14,611 bases of DNA from JACRBK01 sp964427955. GTDB taxonomy: Bacteria > Chloroflexota > Anaerolineae > Aggregatilineales > Aggregatilineaceae. Where the stretch lies: NCBI GenBank assembly GCA_964427955.1, contig CAYRWY010000110.1, positions 1-14,611 of the forward strand. Reading direction: 5' to 3'. Below the pieces are notes generated by a model. That model had not been told where the DNA came from and did not search any database. It saw nothing but the letters and a program-made list of their open reading frames with translations. Numbering within the stretch: the first letter of the stretch is position 1; every line of letters starts with the position of its first letter. A program made the position numbers and the translations under genes. Shown here piece by piece: positions 7,588-13,722 of this stretch.

Positions 7588-8358
7588 ATGAGCGATCCAC
7601 GTCATGATCCGCGACCCCAAGATTCGGTCGCACAGGTCCGCGCCTTCGCGCGCGATCTCGCCTACGGGGCACTGCAAGGCGATTGGCCCGCTAAGTTCGC
7701 CATGCATTACGGCGATGGCCGCTTCGGGACCGACGACTGGGCGGTGAAAAATTACCTCGCGCAGAAGTGGGACTCCAATCCGCCGAATCTGTATCTGCTG
7801 GTGTCCTTCGGCTATCTCCAGGATCAGCGCCGCGACGTCCAGGCACCGCCCAATTTCAAAGCGCCCATGCCCGCGATCTGGGAATTTCTGCTGACCGACC
7901 AGGCTTTCGCCCTGCTGGAACAGCCGACCGCGACGTCGGTCTTCATTTCGTACCGCCGGGGCGAAAGCAGCGCCTTTGCCCTGCTGCTGCTCGCGCGCTT
8001 CCAGATGATCGGGTTGGAGCCGTTTCTGGACCTGAACATCGAGCCGGGCAGCGAGTGGCACGCCCAGCTTGAGCAGGAGATCGCCCGCCGGGACTATTTC
8101 GTGATCGTGATCGGCCCCGCGACGCTGGAGTCGGCCTTCGTGCGCGAGGAAATCCGCTGGGCGCTGGACGCGCAGGCGCGCCTCATCCCGATCTGGCACA
8201 ACGGCTTCGACGAGCGGCACCTGGCCGACATGCAGGATCGCTACCCGGAACTGGGCGCATTCTTCGACAAGCAGGCGATCAAAGTCGAGCAGGAAAATCC
8301 CGCCGCCTACGACAGCGCGATCACGCAGCTTCTCAACCGCTTCGGCGTCATGCCGTAA
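7588..8358 (+). CDS. TIR-domain protein, tandem paralogue 1
   Basis: 256 residues from ATG 7588, preceded by AGGAGGTGA (7573-7581), an essentially perfect match to the 16S rRNA anti-SD. The N-terminal part (about 1-115) belongs to no family I recognise; it contains AFARDLAYG, LLVSFGY and AFALLEQP. A TIR domain follows (about 117-240): SVFISYRRGE at 117-126, Asp148 in PFLDLN, EWHAQLEQE, and VREEIRWAL with Glu188. That glutamate aligns with the catalytic NADase glutamate of SARM1 (WVHKEI), so NAD+ cleavage is plausible. No membrane segment is visible. A similar gene follows at 8425; no known TIR partner such as ThsA is nearby. A role in defence or NAD signalling is inference from the TIR family only. 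Confidence 0.85.
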   Translation: MSDPRHDPRPQDSVAQVRAFARDLAYGALQGDWPAKFAMHYGDGRFGTDDWAVKNYLAQKWDSNPPNLYLLVSFGYLQDQRRDVQAPPNFKAPMPAIWEFLLTDQAFALLEQPTATSVFISYRRGESSAFALLLLARFQMIGLEPFLDLNIEPGSEWHAQLEQEIARRDYFVIVIGPATLESAFVREEIRWALDAQARLIPIWHNGFDERHLADMQDRYPELGAFFDKQAIKVEQENPAAYDSAITQLLNRFGVMP

Positions 8359-8364
8359 GATTAG

Positions 8365-8410
8365 ACCCCCACCTAACCTCCCCCGTGCACGGGGGAGGCA
8401 AAGGAGGGGG
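8365..8410. repeat. Long perfect-core palindrome between the TIR genes
   Basis: The core 8377-8398 is CCTCCCCCGTG followed directly by its exact reverse complement, a 22-base perfect palindrome. Outer arms ACCCCCACCT and AGGAGGGGGT extend it with one mismatch. The right arm contains AAGGAGG (8401-8407), just upstream of the second TIR gene, so folding of the mRNA could hide part of its ribosome binding region. It is also typical of interspersed repeats in GC-rich genomes. Confidence 0.75.
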
Positions 8411-8424
8411 TGGAGACATCCGCC

Positions 8425-9180
8425 ATGCACAACCCACTCGAAGACCCCCGGCCCGACGATCCGATCCTCAGCCTGCACGCCTTCGCGCGCGATCTGGCGT
8501 ATGGCGTCTCGGTCGGCCTCAGTTCGACCGAGTTCGGCATCATCCGCTTCGGCAGTGGCCAGATCGCCTGGTACAGCACCGAGGGCGGCGGCGACCTGGA
8601 ATTTTTGGAAGCCAAGTGGCAGGATCACTTCCCCTACCCCAGCCTGATGGTGTCGTTCGGCTATTTCGAGCCGCTGGGCAAACAGACCGAGGGCGGCACC
8701 GAACTGTACCGTCTGACCTCCAAAGCCTTCGCCCTGCTCGAACAGCCCCACCCGACCTCGATTTTCATTTCCTATCGCCGGGGCGAAAGCAGCGCGCTGG
8801 CCTTGCTGCTGCTGGCCCGCTTCCGCGCGATGGGCCAGGAGCCGTTCCTGGATCTGAACATCGAGCCGGGCAACGAGTGGCACGCCCAGCTTGAGCAGGA
8901 GGTCAAGAACCGCGAGTATTTCGTCTGCCTGATCGGGCCGACGACGCTGGAGTCCGAATATGTGCGCGAGGAAATCCGCTGGGCGCTGGACGCGCAGGTC
9001 CGCATCATCCCGATCTGGCACAACCGCTTCAGCGATGCCCAGCTCACCGAGATGCAGGCGCGCTATGCCGACCTGGCGGGCTTCTTCGGCAAGCAGGCCA
9101 TCAAGGTCGAGCAGGAAAACCCGGTCGCCTACGAGGGCGCGATCACGCAGCTTCTCAACCGCTTCGGGATGATGGTCTGA
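8425..9180 (+). CDS. TIR-domain protein, tandem paralogue 2
   Basis: The ATG at 8425 is chosen because the product (251 residues) then aligns from its first residue with paralogue 1 (DPRP and AFARDLAYG match) and GGAG (8412-8415) is nine bases upstream; an in-frame GTG at 8410 would add five residues. The order is the same: a poorly conserved N-terminal part with AFARDLAYG, VSFGY and AFALLEQP, then a TIR domain with SIFISYRRGE (about 112-121), PFLDLN, EWHAQLEQE and VREEIRWAL, Glu183 being the candidate NADase residue. TIR halves are nearly the same in both, including a 37-base identical DNA stretch around the catalytic glutamate; N-terminal halves differ much more. The stop lies seven bases from the end of the converging glycosyltransferase gene. 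Confidence 0.85.
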   Translation: MHNPLEDPRPDDPILSLHAFARDLAYGVSVGLSSTEFGIIRFGSGQIAWYSTEGGGDLEFLEAKWQDHFPYPSLMVSFGYFEPLGKQTEGGTELYRLTSKAFALLEQPHPTSIFISYRRGESSALALLLLARFRAMGQEPFLDLNIEPGNEWHAQLEQEVKNREYFVCLIGPTTLESEYVREEIRWALDAQVRIIPIWHNRFSDAQLTEMQARYADLAGFFGKQAIKVEQENPVAYEGAITQLLNRFGMMV

Positions 9181-9187
9181 GCGCAGT

Positions 9188-11017
9188 TTACGGCGGCGCG
9201 AATCTGCCCTCCATGAGGACGATGATCTCCCGGTCCGCCCAGCGGTGCCGCAGCACGTCCAGGTTGCGCCCGTCCGGATCGCGCGCCAGCACGATGTCGC
9301 TGTCGAGGTACGGACTCGTCACCGCCATCAGAGAGACGGCGCTGCGCCAGGGCTGGTCATCCGCCTCGATCACCACCAGTTTCCGCCCCGGATCGCGTCG
9401 CAGCCGCTCCACCGCCGCGATCTGCGCCCGGCTGACATTGCCATAGCCGCGCAATGGTCGCAGCCGCGCGGGGGTATAAACGAGCAGCGCGTAGAGGGTC
9501 AGGATCGCCAGGAGGGGATAGACCAACCCGGTAGGGGCGTATTGACGCCGTTTAGCTATTGAATACGGAGATCCGGCCTCACCCCCCGGCCCCCTCTCCA
9601 ACAAAGTTGGCGAGGGGGAGTCAGGGGGCGTGTAAGTCCCCTCTCTGGCTGGGCCGGAGAGAGGATTTAGGGGTGAGGCCGATACCGTGTAGCTCCGTGT
9701 TATTTTGTTAAAACGCATCAATACGCCCCTGCATTTCGCCCGCCATTTTCCCCGCGCCAGCGCCGTCACCCCCGCCGCGCTGATCAGCGTCACCGCCGTT
9801 AGCCCTTCCGAGAGATAACGCGCGCTGTACAGCCGTCCGCCCGCCCAGTAAGCCGCATAGGCCGCGGTCAGGCTGAGCGGCAGCGCCAGCAGCAGCCACG
9901 TCCAACGCCGCCGCCGGGTCGCGATCACGCCCACCGGGATCAGCACCCAGCTCAGACCGGGACCGGTCACCAGGCAGGCGTTCTCGTCCACCGTGACGCC
10001 GGATCGCGCCGGGAGCGCCCATCCGAACAGGTCGCGCGCCGCGCAGGCCAGGTCGCGCCGGGTGTGCTGCCAGCCGAGCGCGGGCGTATGCGCGATCCGC
10101 CCGTGCCCCTCCCCGAAGCCGGGCTGGTCATACGCCCACACGCGCAGGTAGAGATTGGTGTCGTCGTCGCCGCGCACGAAGCGGACCAGGTAATGCGGGA
10201 AGGATTCGCCGGGCGGGGCGCTGACGGCGTAGTTGTAGGCGGGCCACAGTCCGCTGACCAGCGCCGCCGACACGGTCAGGGCGATCAGCGGGCGCACGAC
10301 GCGCCAGGACCGGCTCACCAGCACCCGTCCGGCGCTGTACAGCACGAAGGGCGCGGCGATCCCCACCGCCGTCCAGGGACGGTTGATCACGACCATGCCC
10401 AGCGCGCTCCCGGCCACCCCACCCCAAAAGGACATTTTCAACGCAGAGGGCGCAGAGTAGAAAAAAGGAGTTTTTTCTTCTATTTTTCTCTGCGATCTCC
10501 GCGCGCTCTGCGTTAAATTGCTTTTCTCGATTTTCCAGAGCGCGTACAGAAACAGCGTCGTGAAGAACAGCGCCGCCGTGTGGCTCATCAGCGATCCGCT
10601 CAGCAAGAGCGCGGTGGGACTGGCTGCCGTGAGCAGCGCCGCCACCGCCCCGGTCGCCGGATCGAACAGCTCCCGCCCCAGCCGGTAGACCAGCGCGACG
10701 GTCAGCATCGCCAGCCAGGCGTTGACGATCCAGGGCGCGCCGCAGTGGGTCCCCACCGCCAGCAGCAGCGGCCAGCCGGGCGGATATTTGCCGAAACGCT
10801 GGCCGTTGGCGTCCAGCACGAAGGGCTGCCAGTAGGCGCGCACCGGCAGCGGCACGTCGATGGACACGTCGCCGCGCGCGAAAAGCTCCGCCTGGTAGCG
10901 GTAGGCAAATTCGTCCTCCAGGTGCGGCAGGCGCTCGAACACCGTGCGGCTGACGATCAGGCTGCCCGCGCAGGCGAGGAGGATCGAGCACAACGTCAAG
11001 GCTGAAAAACGAGACAT
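9188..11017 (-). CDS. Polytopic membrane glycosyltransferase, GT-C / ArnT-PMT-like, carrying two in-frame repeat insertions
   Basis: 609 residues, read on the minus strand from ATG (11017-11015) to TAA. After the first membrane helix (about 5-22) comes LPHLEDEFAYRYQAELFARG; Glu34-Asp35-Glu36 occupies the first-outer-loop catalytic position of GT-C enzymes. Many hydrophobic segments follow, for instance WIVNAWLAMLTVALVY, and TLYALLVY near the C-terminus before a small soluble tail. The enzyme probably moves a sugar or similar group from a polyprenyl-phosphate donor outside the membrane; the acceptor is unknown. Two hydrophilic stretches (about 164-197 and 430-495) are translations of palindromic DNA elements at 10426-10525 and 9533-9730, and both keep the frame open. 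The start has only a weak binding site. Whether the enzyme is active is unknown. Confidence 0.78.
   Translation of the reverse strand: MSRFSALTLCSILLACAGSLIVSRTVFERLPHLEDEFAYRYQAELFARGDVSIDVPLPVRAYWQPFVLDANGQRFGKYPPGWPLLLAVGTHCGAPWIVNAWLAMLTVALVYRLGRELFDPATGAVAALLTAASPTALLLSGSLMSHTAALFFTTLFLYALWKIEKSNLTQSARRSQRKIEEKTPFFYSAPSALKMSFWGGVAGSALGMVVINRPWTAVGIAAPFVLYSAGRVLVSRSWRVVRPLIALTVSAALVSGLWPAYNYAVSAPPGESFPHYLVRFVRGDDDTNLYLRVWAYDQPGFGEGHGRIAHTPALGWQHTRRDLACAARDLFGWALPARSGVTVDENACLVTGPGLSWVLIPVGVIATRRRRWTWLLLALPLSLTAAYAAYWAGGRLYSARYLSEGLTAVTLISAAGVTALARGKWRAKCRGVLMRFNKITRSYTVSASPLNPLSGPAREGTYTPPDSPSPTLLERGPGGEAGSPYSIAKRRQYAPTGLVYPLLAILTLYALLVYTPARLRPLRGYGNVSRAQIAAVERLRRDPGRKLVVIEADDQPWRSAVSLMAVTSPYLDSDIVLARDPDGRNLDVLRHRWADREIIVLMEGRFAPP
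9533..9730. repeat. 198-bp composite palindromic element inside the glycosyltransferase gene (includes CCTCACCCC-family copy 2)
   Basis: The ends are the perfect 13-bp inverted repeats AGGGGCGTATTGA (9533-9545) and its reverse complement (9718-9730). Pairing continues inward with AATACGGAG (9562-9570) against CTCCGTGTT (9693-9701), then CGGCCTCACCCC (9574-9585) against GGGGTGAGGCCG (9670-9681). The inner part matches the repeat at 2808-2910 in inverted orientation. The length of 198 is a multiple of three and the host frame stays open, adding 66 codons (about residues 430-495). No target-site duplication is obvious. Confidence 0.8.
10426..10525. repeat. AACGCAGAG-type palindromic element inside the glycosyltransferase gene
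   Basis: AACGCAGAG (10440-10448) faces CTCTGCGTT (10506-10514), and nested inside them CGCAGAG (10451-10457) faces CTCTGCG (10488-10494); AAAAG (10426-10430) and CTTTT (10521-10525) may be the outer ends. The A/T-rich centre differs sharply from the GC-rich host gene. Translated on the minus strand it gives a polar stretch (NLTQSARRSQRKIEEK and following) with no membrane character between two membrane-type segments, without a stop. The exact borders are uncertain. Confidence 0.75.
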
Positions 11018-11065
11018 AGGCTACAATGATAGCGCGCAACCGGGCTGTAGAGACAGGAGCCGCCC

Positions 11066-11299
11066 ATGCTGAGACCGGTGTTACGCAATGTGATCATAGT
11101 GCTGGTGGGAAGCACGATCCTTTTCACCCTGGGGATTGGGCTGCTGGCGCTTGCCTTTGAGTGGGGTTACGGAGAAGAATGCATCGTGCTGTACCTGCTC
11201 ATCGTCGCAGGAATGCGCTTTTACGTCGTATGGGATAAGCGCCATGACACCCTGCCCTTCCGCCTGCTGCGGCTGTTCTTCCCGCCAACTAAGCGTTGA
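11066..11299 (+). CDS. Small two-helix membrane protein, unknown function
   Basis: 77 residues from ATG 11066, with AGGAG (11055-11059) six bases upstream. Two hydrophobic segments are visible, about 8-32 (VIIVLVGSTILFTLGIGLLA) and about 38-55 (ECIVLYLLIVAGMRFYVV), with a basic C-terminal tail (KRHDTLPFRLLRLFFPPTKR). I recognise no family. It is divergent from the glycosyltransferase gene (48 bases between starts), so the two promoters must share a short region; TACAAT at 11022-11027 could be a -10 box but has no good -35 partner. Its stop codon lies inside the -35 box of the pheS leader promoter. The good binding site and length make it a likely real gene. Confidence 0.6.
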   Translation: MLRPVLRNVIIVLVGSTILFTLGIGLLALAFEWGYGEECIVLYLLIVAGMRFYVVWDKRHDTLPFRLLRLFFPPTKR

Positions 11300-11324
11300 C
11301 ATTTGCCGCGCGGTTTGATACCAT
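11296..11324 (+). promoter_or_regulatory. Sigma-70-type promoter of the pheS T-box leader
   Basis: A consensus -35 TTGACA (11296-11301), a 17-base spacer and TACCAT (11319-11324) preceded by TG one base upstream (extended -10). It lies about 25 bases before the first T-box stem, as expected for the leader transcript. The -35 box overlaps the TGA stop (11297-11299) of the small membrane protein gene. Confidence 0.75.
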
Positions 11325-11349
11325 GATCAGCATAATCACACATGACAAA

Positions 11350-11653
11350 GGCTGTGACGGAGCAAAGTACGCGCGTCAGCCGCTCCCAGGGAGTGTGGGT
11401 CATCGACTGGAAGCCCGCACGAGGTGGACCGCGCCGAAGTTCGCTCCTGAGCCGACGGGTGAATCCTGATTAGGGTAGTAGTCCGCTCCGCGCGCCCCGC
11501 GTTAACCGGGCAGCCGATCTCCCCCGCTCTGCACAGAGCCGGACGTCGGCGCGAATGAAGGGAGTCGATCCGGCATGGCCGGGATCGGCTAACCAGGGTG
11601 GTACCGCGAGCATCCGATCTCGTCCCTGATCCAGGGCGAGATTTTTTGTTTTT
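11350..11653 (+). promoter_or_regulatory. T-box riboswitch (tRNA-Phe-sensing leader of pheS)
   Basis: The conserved T-box AGGGTGGTACCGCG is at 11595-11608. Stem I is built by GGCT (11350-11353) with AGCC (11450-11453) and GGAGC (11359-11363) with GCTCC (11443-11447); above these the AAAGTA side (11364-11369) faces the specifier loop, closed by CGCGCG against CGCGC. The codon in the specifier position is TTC (11440-11442), matching tRNA-Phe. The bulge TGGT (11599-11602) can pair with an ACCA tRNA end, consistent with the A discriminator usual in tRNA-Phe. A stem III-like hairpin lies at about 11563-11590. Uncharged tRNA-Phe would stabilise the antiterminator (AGGG with CCCT at 11624-11627) and switch pheS on. 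This explains the 406-base gap before pheS. Confidence 0.95.
11617..11653 (+). terminator. Intrinsic terminator of the T-box leader
   Basis: ATCTCGTCCCTG (11617-11628) pairs with CAGGGCGAGAT (11632-11642), 11 bp with one bulged T and an ATC loop, followed by TTTTTTGTTTTT. Its left arm contains the CCCT that the T-box sequence AGGG can capture, so terminator and antiterminator exclude each other. Confidence 0.92.
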
Positions 11654-11705
11654 CGGCCAGATGTGGAACAATTACGCCGGTTTAGTCACAAGCTAGGGGA
11701 TGTCT

Positions 11706-12740
11706 ATGCTGGAACAACTCGATACGATCTACCGCCAGGCGCTGGATGAACTGAACGGCATCACGGTCAAGGACAGCCTTCAGGAATGGGAACGCCGTTT
11801 TCTGGGCAAAAAAGGCGCGGTGACGGCGGCGCTGCAAGCCATGAAGGAACTGCCCAAAGAGGAGCGCGCCGCGTTCGGCAAGCGCATCAACGAGGTCAAG
11901 GACGCGCTGACCACCGCCCTGACCGCGCGCGAAGAAGCGATCCGCCAGCATGAACTCGCCCGCTCGCTGGAAGAAGGCGAGATCGACGTGACGCTGCCGG
12001 GCCGCCGTACCGCGACCGGCGGGCTGCATCCCGCCACGCAAACGCTGCGCGAATTCTACGGCATCTGGGCCGAGATGGGCTTTCAGGTGTATCGCAGCCG
12101 CGACGTGGAAGACGACGACACGAACTTCACCAAGCTGAACATCCCGCCGCACCACCCCGCGCGCGACATGTGGGACACCTTCCACACCACGACGCCGGGC
12201 GTGATCCTGCGCACGCACACCAGCCCCGGCCAGATTCGCGCGATGGAGGACTACGGCGGCAGCGGCACGCAGCCGATCCGTGTGATCCTGCCGGGCATGT
12301 GCTACCGCTACGAGCAGATTTCAGCGCGCAAGGAAATCCAGTTCAACCAGGTCGAAGGGCTGGCGATTGGGCACAACATCCGCCTGACCGATCTCAAGGG
12401 CACGATTGCCGAGTTCGCGCGGCGCATGTTCGGCGCGGAACAGCGCGTGCGCTTTCGCGGGTCGTACTTCCCCTTCACCGAGCCGAGCATGGAAGTGGAC
12501 GTCGAGTGCGTGCTGTGCGGCGGCCAGGGCTGCGCGATCTGCAAGGGCACCGGCTGGGTCGAGATCGCCGGGTGCGGCATGGTCCATCCGGTCGTGCTCG
12601 AAAATGGCGGCTACGATCCGGCAGAATGGAGCGGCTTCGCCTTCGGCATGGGGCCGGAGCGCATCACCATGATCAAGCACGGTATCCAGGATATTCGCTA
12701 CTTCTGGCAGAACGATCTGCGCTTCCTGGAACAGTTCTAG
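11706..12740 (+). CDS. pheS: Phenylalanine--tRNA ligase alpha subunit
   Basis: The ATG at 11706 is preferred over the in-frame ATG at 11700 because AGGGG (11695-11699) is then six bases upstream instead of touching the start; 344 residues, normal length. The N-terminal part (about 1-95) fits the tRNA-binding coiled coil. The class II catalytic core follows: HPATQTLREFY, RTHTSPGQIRAM, motif 2 MCYRYEQISARKEIQFNQVE (about 198-217) and motif 3 GFAFGMGPERITM (about 310-322). Cys268, Cys271, Cys276 and Cys279 form a CxxC-CxxC insert seen in some PheS proteins, possibly a zinc site. The protein joins PheT in an alpha2-beta2 enzyme that charges tRNA-Phe in the cytoplasm. It is controlled by the upstream T-box. 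pheT does not follow; a terminator does. Confidence 0.96.
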   Translation: MLEQLDTIYRQALDELNGITVKDSLQEWERRFLGKKGAVTAALQAMKELPKEERAAFGKRINEVKDALTTALTAREEAIRQHELARSLEEGEIDVTLPGRRTATGGLHPATQTLREFYGIWAEMGFQVYRSRDVEDDDTNFTKLNIPPHHPARDMWDTFHTTTPGVILRTHTSPGQIRAMEDYGGSGTQPIRVILPGMCYRYEQISARKEIQFNQVEGLAIGHNIRLTDLKGTIAEFARRMFGAEQRVRFRGSYFPFTEPSMEVDVECVLCGGQGCAICKGTGWVEIAGCGMVHPVVLENGGYDPAEWSGFAFGMGPERITMIKHGIQDIRYFWQNDLRFLEQF

Positions 12741-12774
12741 GTCCCTCCCGCCAGCGGTTCAGGGGCGGATAGGC

Positions 12775-12812
12775 ATGAGATTGGGTGTTTTTGAGGGACA
12801 AATCTCATTTTT
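12775..12812 (+). terminator. Intrinsic terminator of pheS
   Basis: ATGAGATT (12775-12782) and AATCTCAT (12801-12808) form a perfect 8-bp stem with an 18-base loop, followed by a run of five T (12808-12812). It lies 35 bases after the pheS stop and marks the end of a single-gene transcription unit. The long loop lowers confidence slightly. Confidence 0.7.
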
Positions 12813-12819
12813 CAAAGCA

Positions 12820-12839
12820 GGGCGCAGCAAGCAGCGCCC
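12820..12839. repeat. Short GGGCGC hairpin repeat, copy 2
   Basis: GGGCGC (12820-12825), loop AGCAAGCA and GCGCCC (12834-12839). It has the same arms and loop length as the hairpin at 5276-5295. It lies just after the pheS terminator, in non-coding DNA. Confidence 0.5.
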
Positions 12840-12866
12840 CTACACCGACGTTTCCACCGCGCCGCT

Positions 12867-12906
12867 CCCCCTCCCCACCGGGTGGAGAGGGGGCCGGGGG
12901 GTGAGG
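12867..12906. repeat. CCTCACCCC-family repeat, partial copy 3
   Basis: Bases 12883-12906 are identical to 2883-2906 of the full repeat (the arm running from TGGAGAGG to GGGTGAGG). The left arm (CTCCCCCTCCCC) is shortened, so this is a truncated member. The remainder of the gap to the racemase-like gene (12907-13005) shows no gene and no convincing promoter. Confidence 0.7.
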
Positions 12907-13005
12907 TAAAACGTAGCAGATTTTCGCGCGCTCCAGGCTTTTGACCCCCTGTCGGCCCTTGAACCGCCAGCGGAGAGGGGCCGCAACGAGCGGGGATAAA
13001 CAAGT

Positions 13006-13716
13006 ATGGCAGCAGCGATGATCGGCATTTTGGCGGGCATGGGACCGCGCTCCACGGCGCCGTTCATCGACGCGGTGGTGACGGAGTGCCAGCGCCAGTA
13101 CGGGGCGAAGGATGATCTCGACTTCCCGCCGATGCTGATCTACGCGCTGCCTACGCCGTTTTACGTGGATCGCCCGGTCGATCATGCCGCGCTGCAAGCG
13201 GCCATCCGCGCCGGGCTGCGCAAGCTGGCAGCGGCGGGCGTGAGCTTCATCGCCATGCCGTGCAACTCGGCCCACGCGTACTATCCGGCGCTGGCCGCCG
13301 GGCTGGGCGTGCCGCTGCTGAACATGGTCGAGGAGACGCTGCGGGCCATCCCTGCCGGATCGAAAAAAGCGATCCTGCTGGCGACCCGCGTGACTGCCGG
13401 GTCCGGGCTGTACCAGGCGCCGCTGCGCCGGGCCGGGCTGGACGTCGTCGAGGGGGAAGAGTGGCAGCGCCGGGTGGACGAGCTGATCCTGGCGATCAAA
13501 GCCTCTGCCGCGCAGGCGGTCCCGCTCTGGGACACCCTGCGGGCGGACATCGACCGCGCGGGGATCGATACGGCCATCCTGGCCTGTACCGATCTGAACG
13601 CGGTCCGGGCTACAATACAGGGATCGACCGTCATGCTGGATGCTGCCGAATGCCTGGCGCGAGCCACCGTCAGAACATGGCGGGAACAGTCCATCACTTA
13701 TTCTTATGAGGGATGA
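13006..13716 (+). CDS. Aspartate/glutamate racemase-family protein
   Basis: 236 residues from ATG 13006, with a modest GGGGA (12992-12996) nine bases upstream; a second in-frame ATG at 13018 would begin directly at the family motif. Visible: IGILAGMGPRST at the N-terminus, FIAMPCNSAHAYY with Cys86, and AILACTDLNAV with Cys194. The two cysteines are the acid/base pair that racemises amino acids without a cofactor in this superfamily. The second motif reads CTD where most aspartate and glutamate racemases have CTE, so the substrate is uncertain; other members act on hydantoins or other acids. The protein is cytoplasmic. The CoxM-like gene starts six bases after the stop, so the pair is probably one operon. 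Confidence 0.85.
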   Translation: MAAAMIGILAGMGPRSTAPFIDAVVTECQRQYGAKDDLDFPPMLIYALPTPFYVDRPVDHAALQAAIRAGLRKLAAAGVSFIAMPCNSAHAYYPALAAGLGVPLLNMVEETLRAIPAGSKKAILLATRVTAGSGLYQAPLRRAGLDVVEGEEWQRRVDELILAIKASAAQAVPLWDTLRADIDRAGIDTAILACTDLNAVRATIQGSTVMLDAAECLARATVRTWREQSITYSYEG

Positions 13717-13722
13717 CCGACG

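Noticed and set aside
7399..9021. A 540-codon open frame on the minus strand opposite the TIR genes
   Set aside because: It is the complement of two well-supported TIR genes with clear motifs and ribosome binding sites. Long antisense frames are common in GC-rich DNA, and its composition (Arg/Gln/Gly-rich, no motifs) is typical of a shadow.
7588..9180. The TIR pair as a Thoeris system
   Set aside because: Thoeris needs a ThsA-type NAD-sensing effector next to ThsB. None is in the window; the neighbours are RNase Z and a glycosyltransferase.
9188..11017. The minus-strand glycosyltransferase as a pseudogene
   Set aside because: The frame is open from start to stop despite two repeat insertions and the catalytic acidic motif is kept, so it is annotated as a CDS with its function uncertain.
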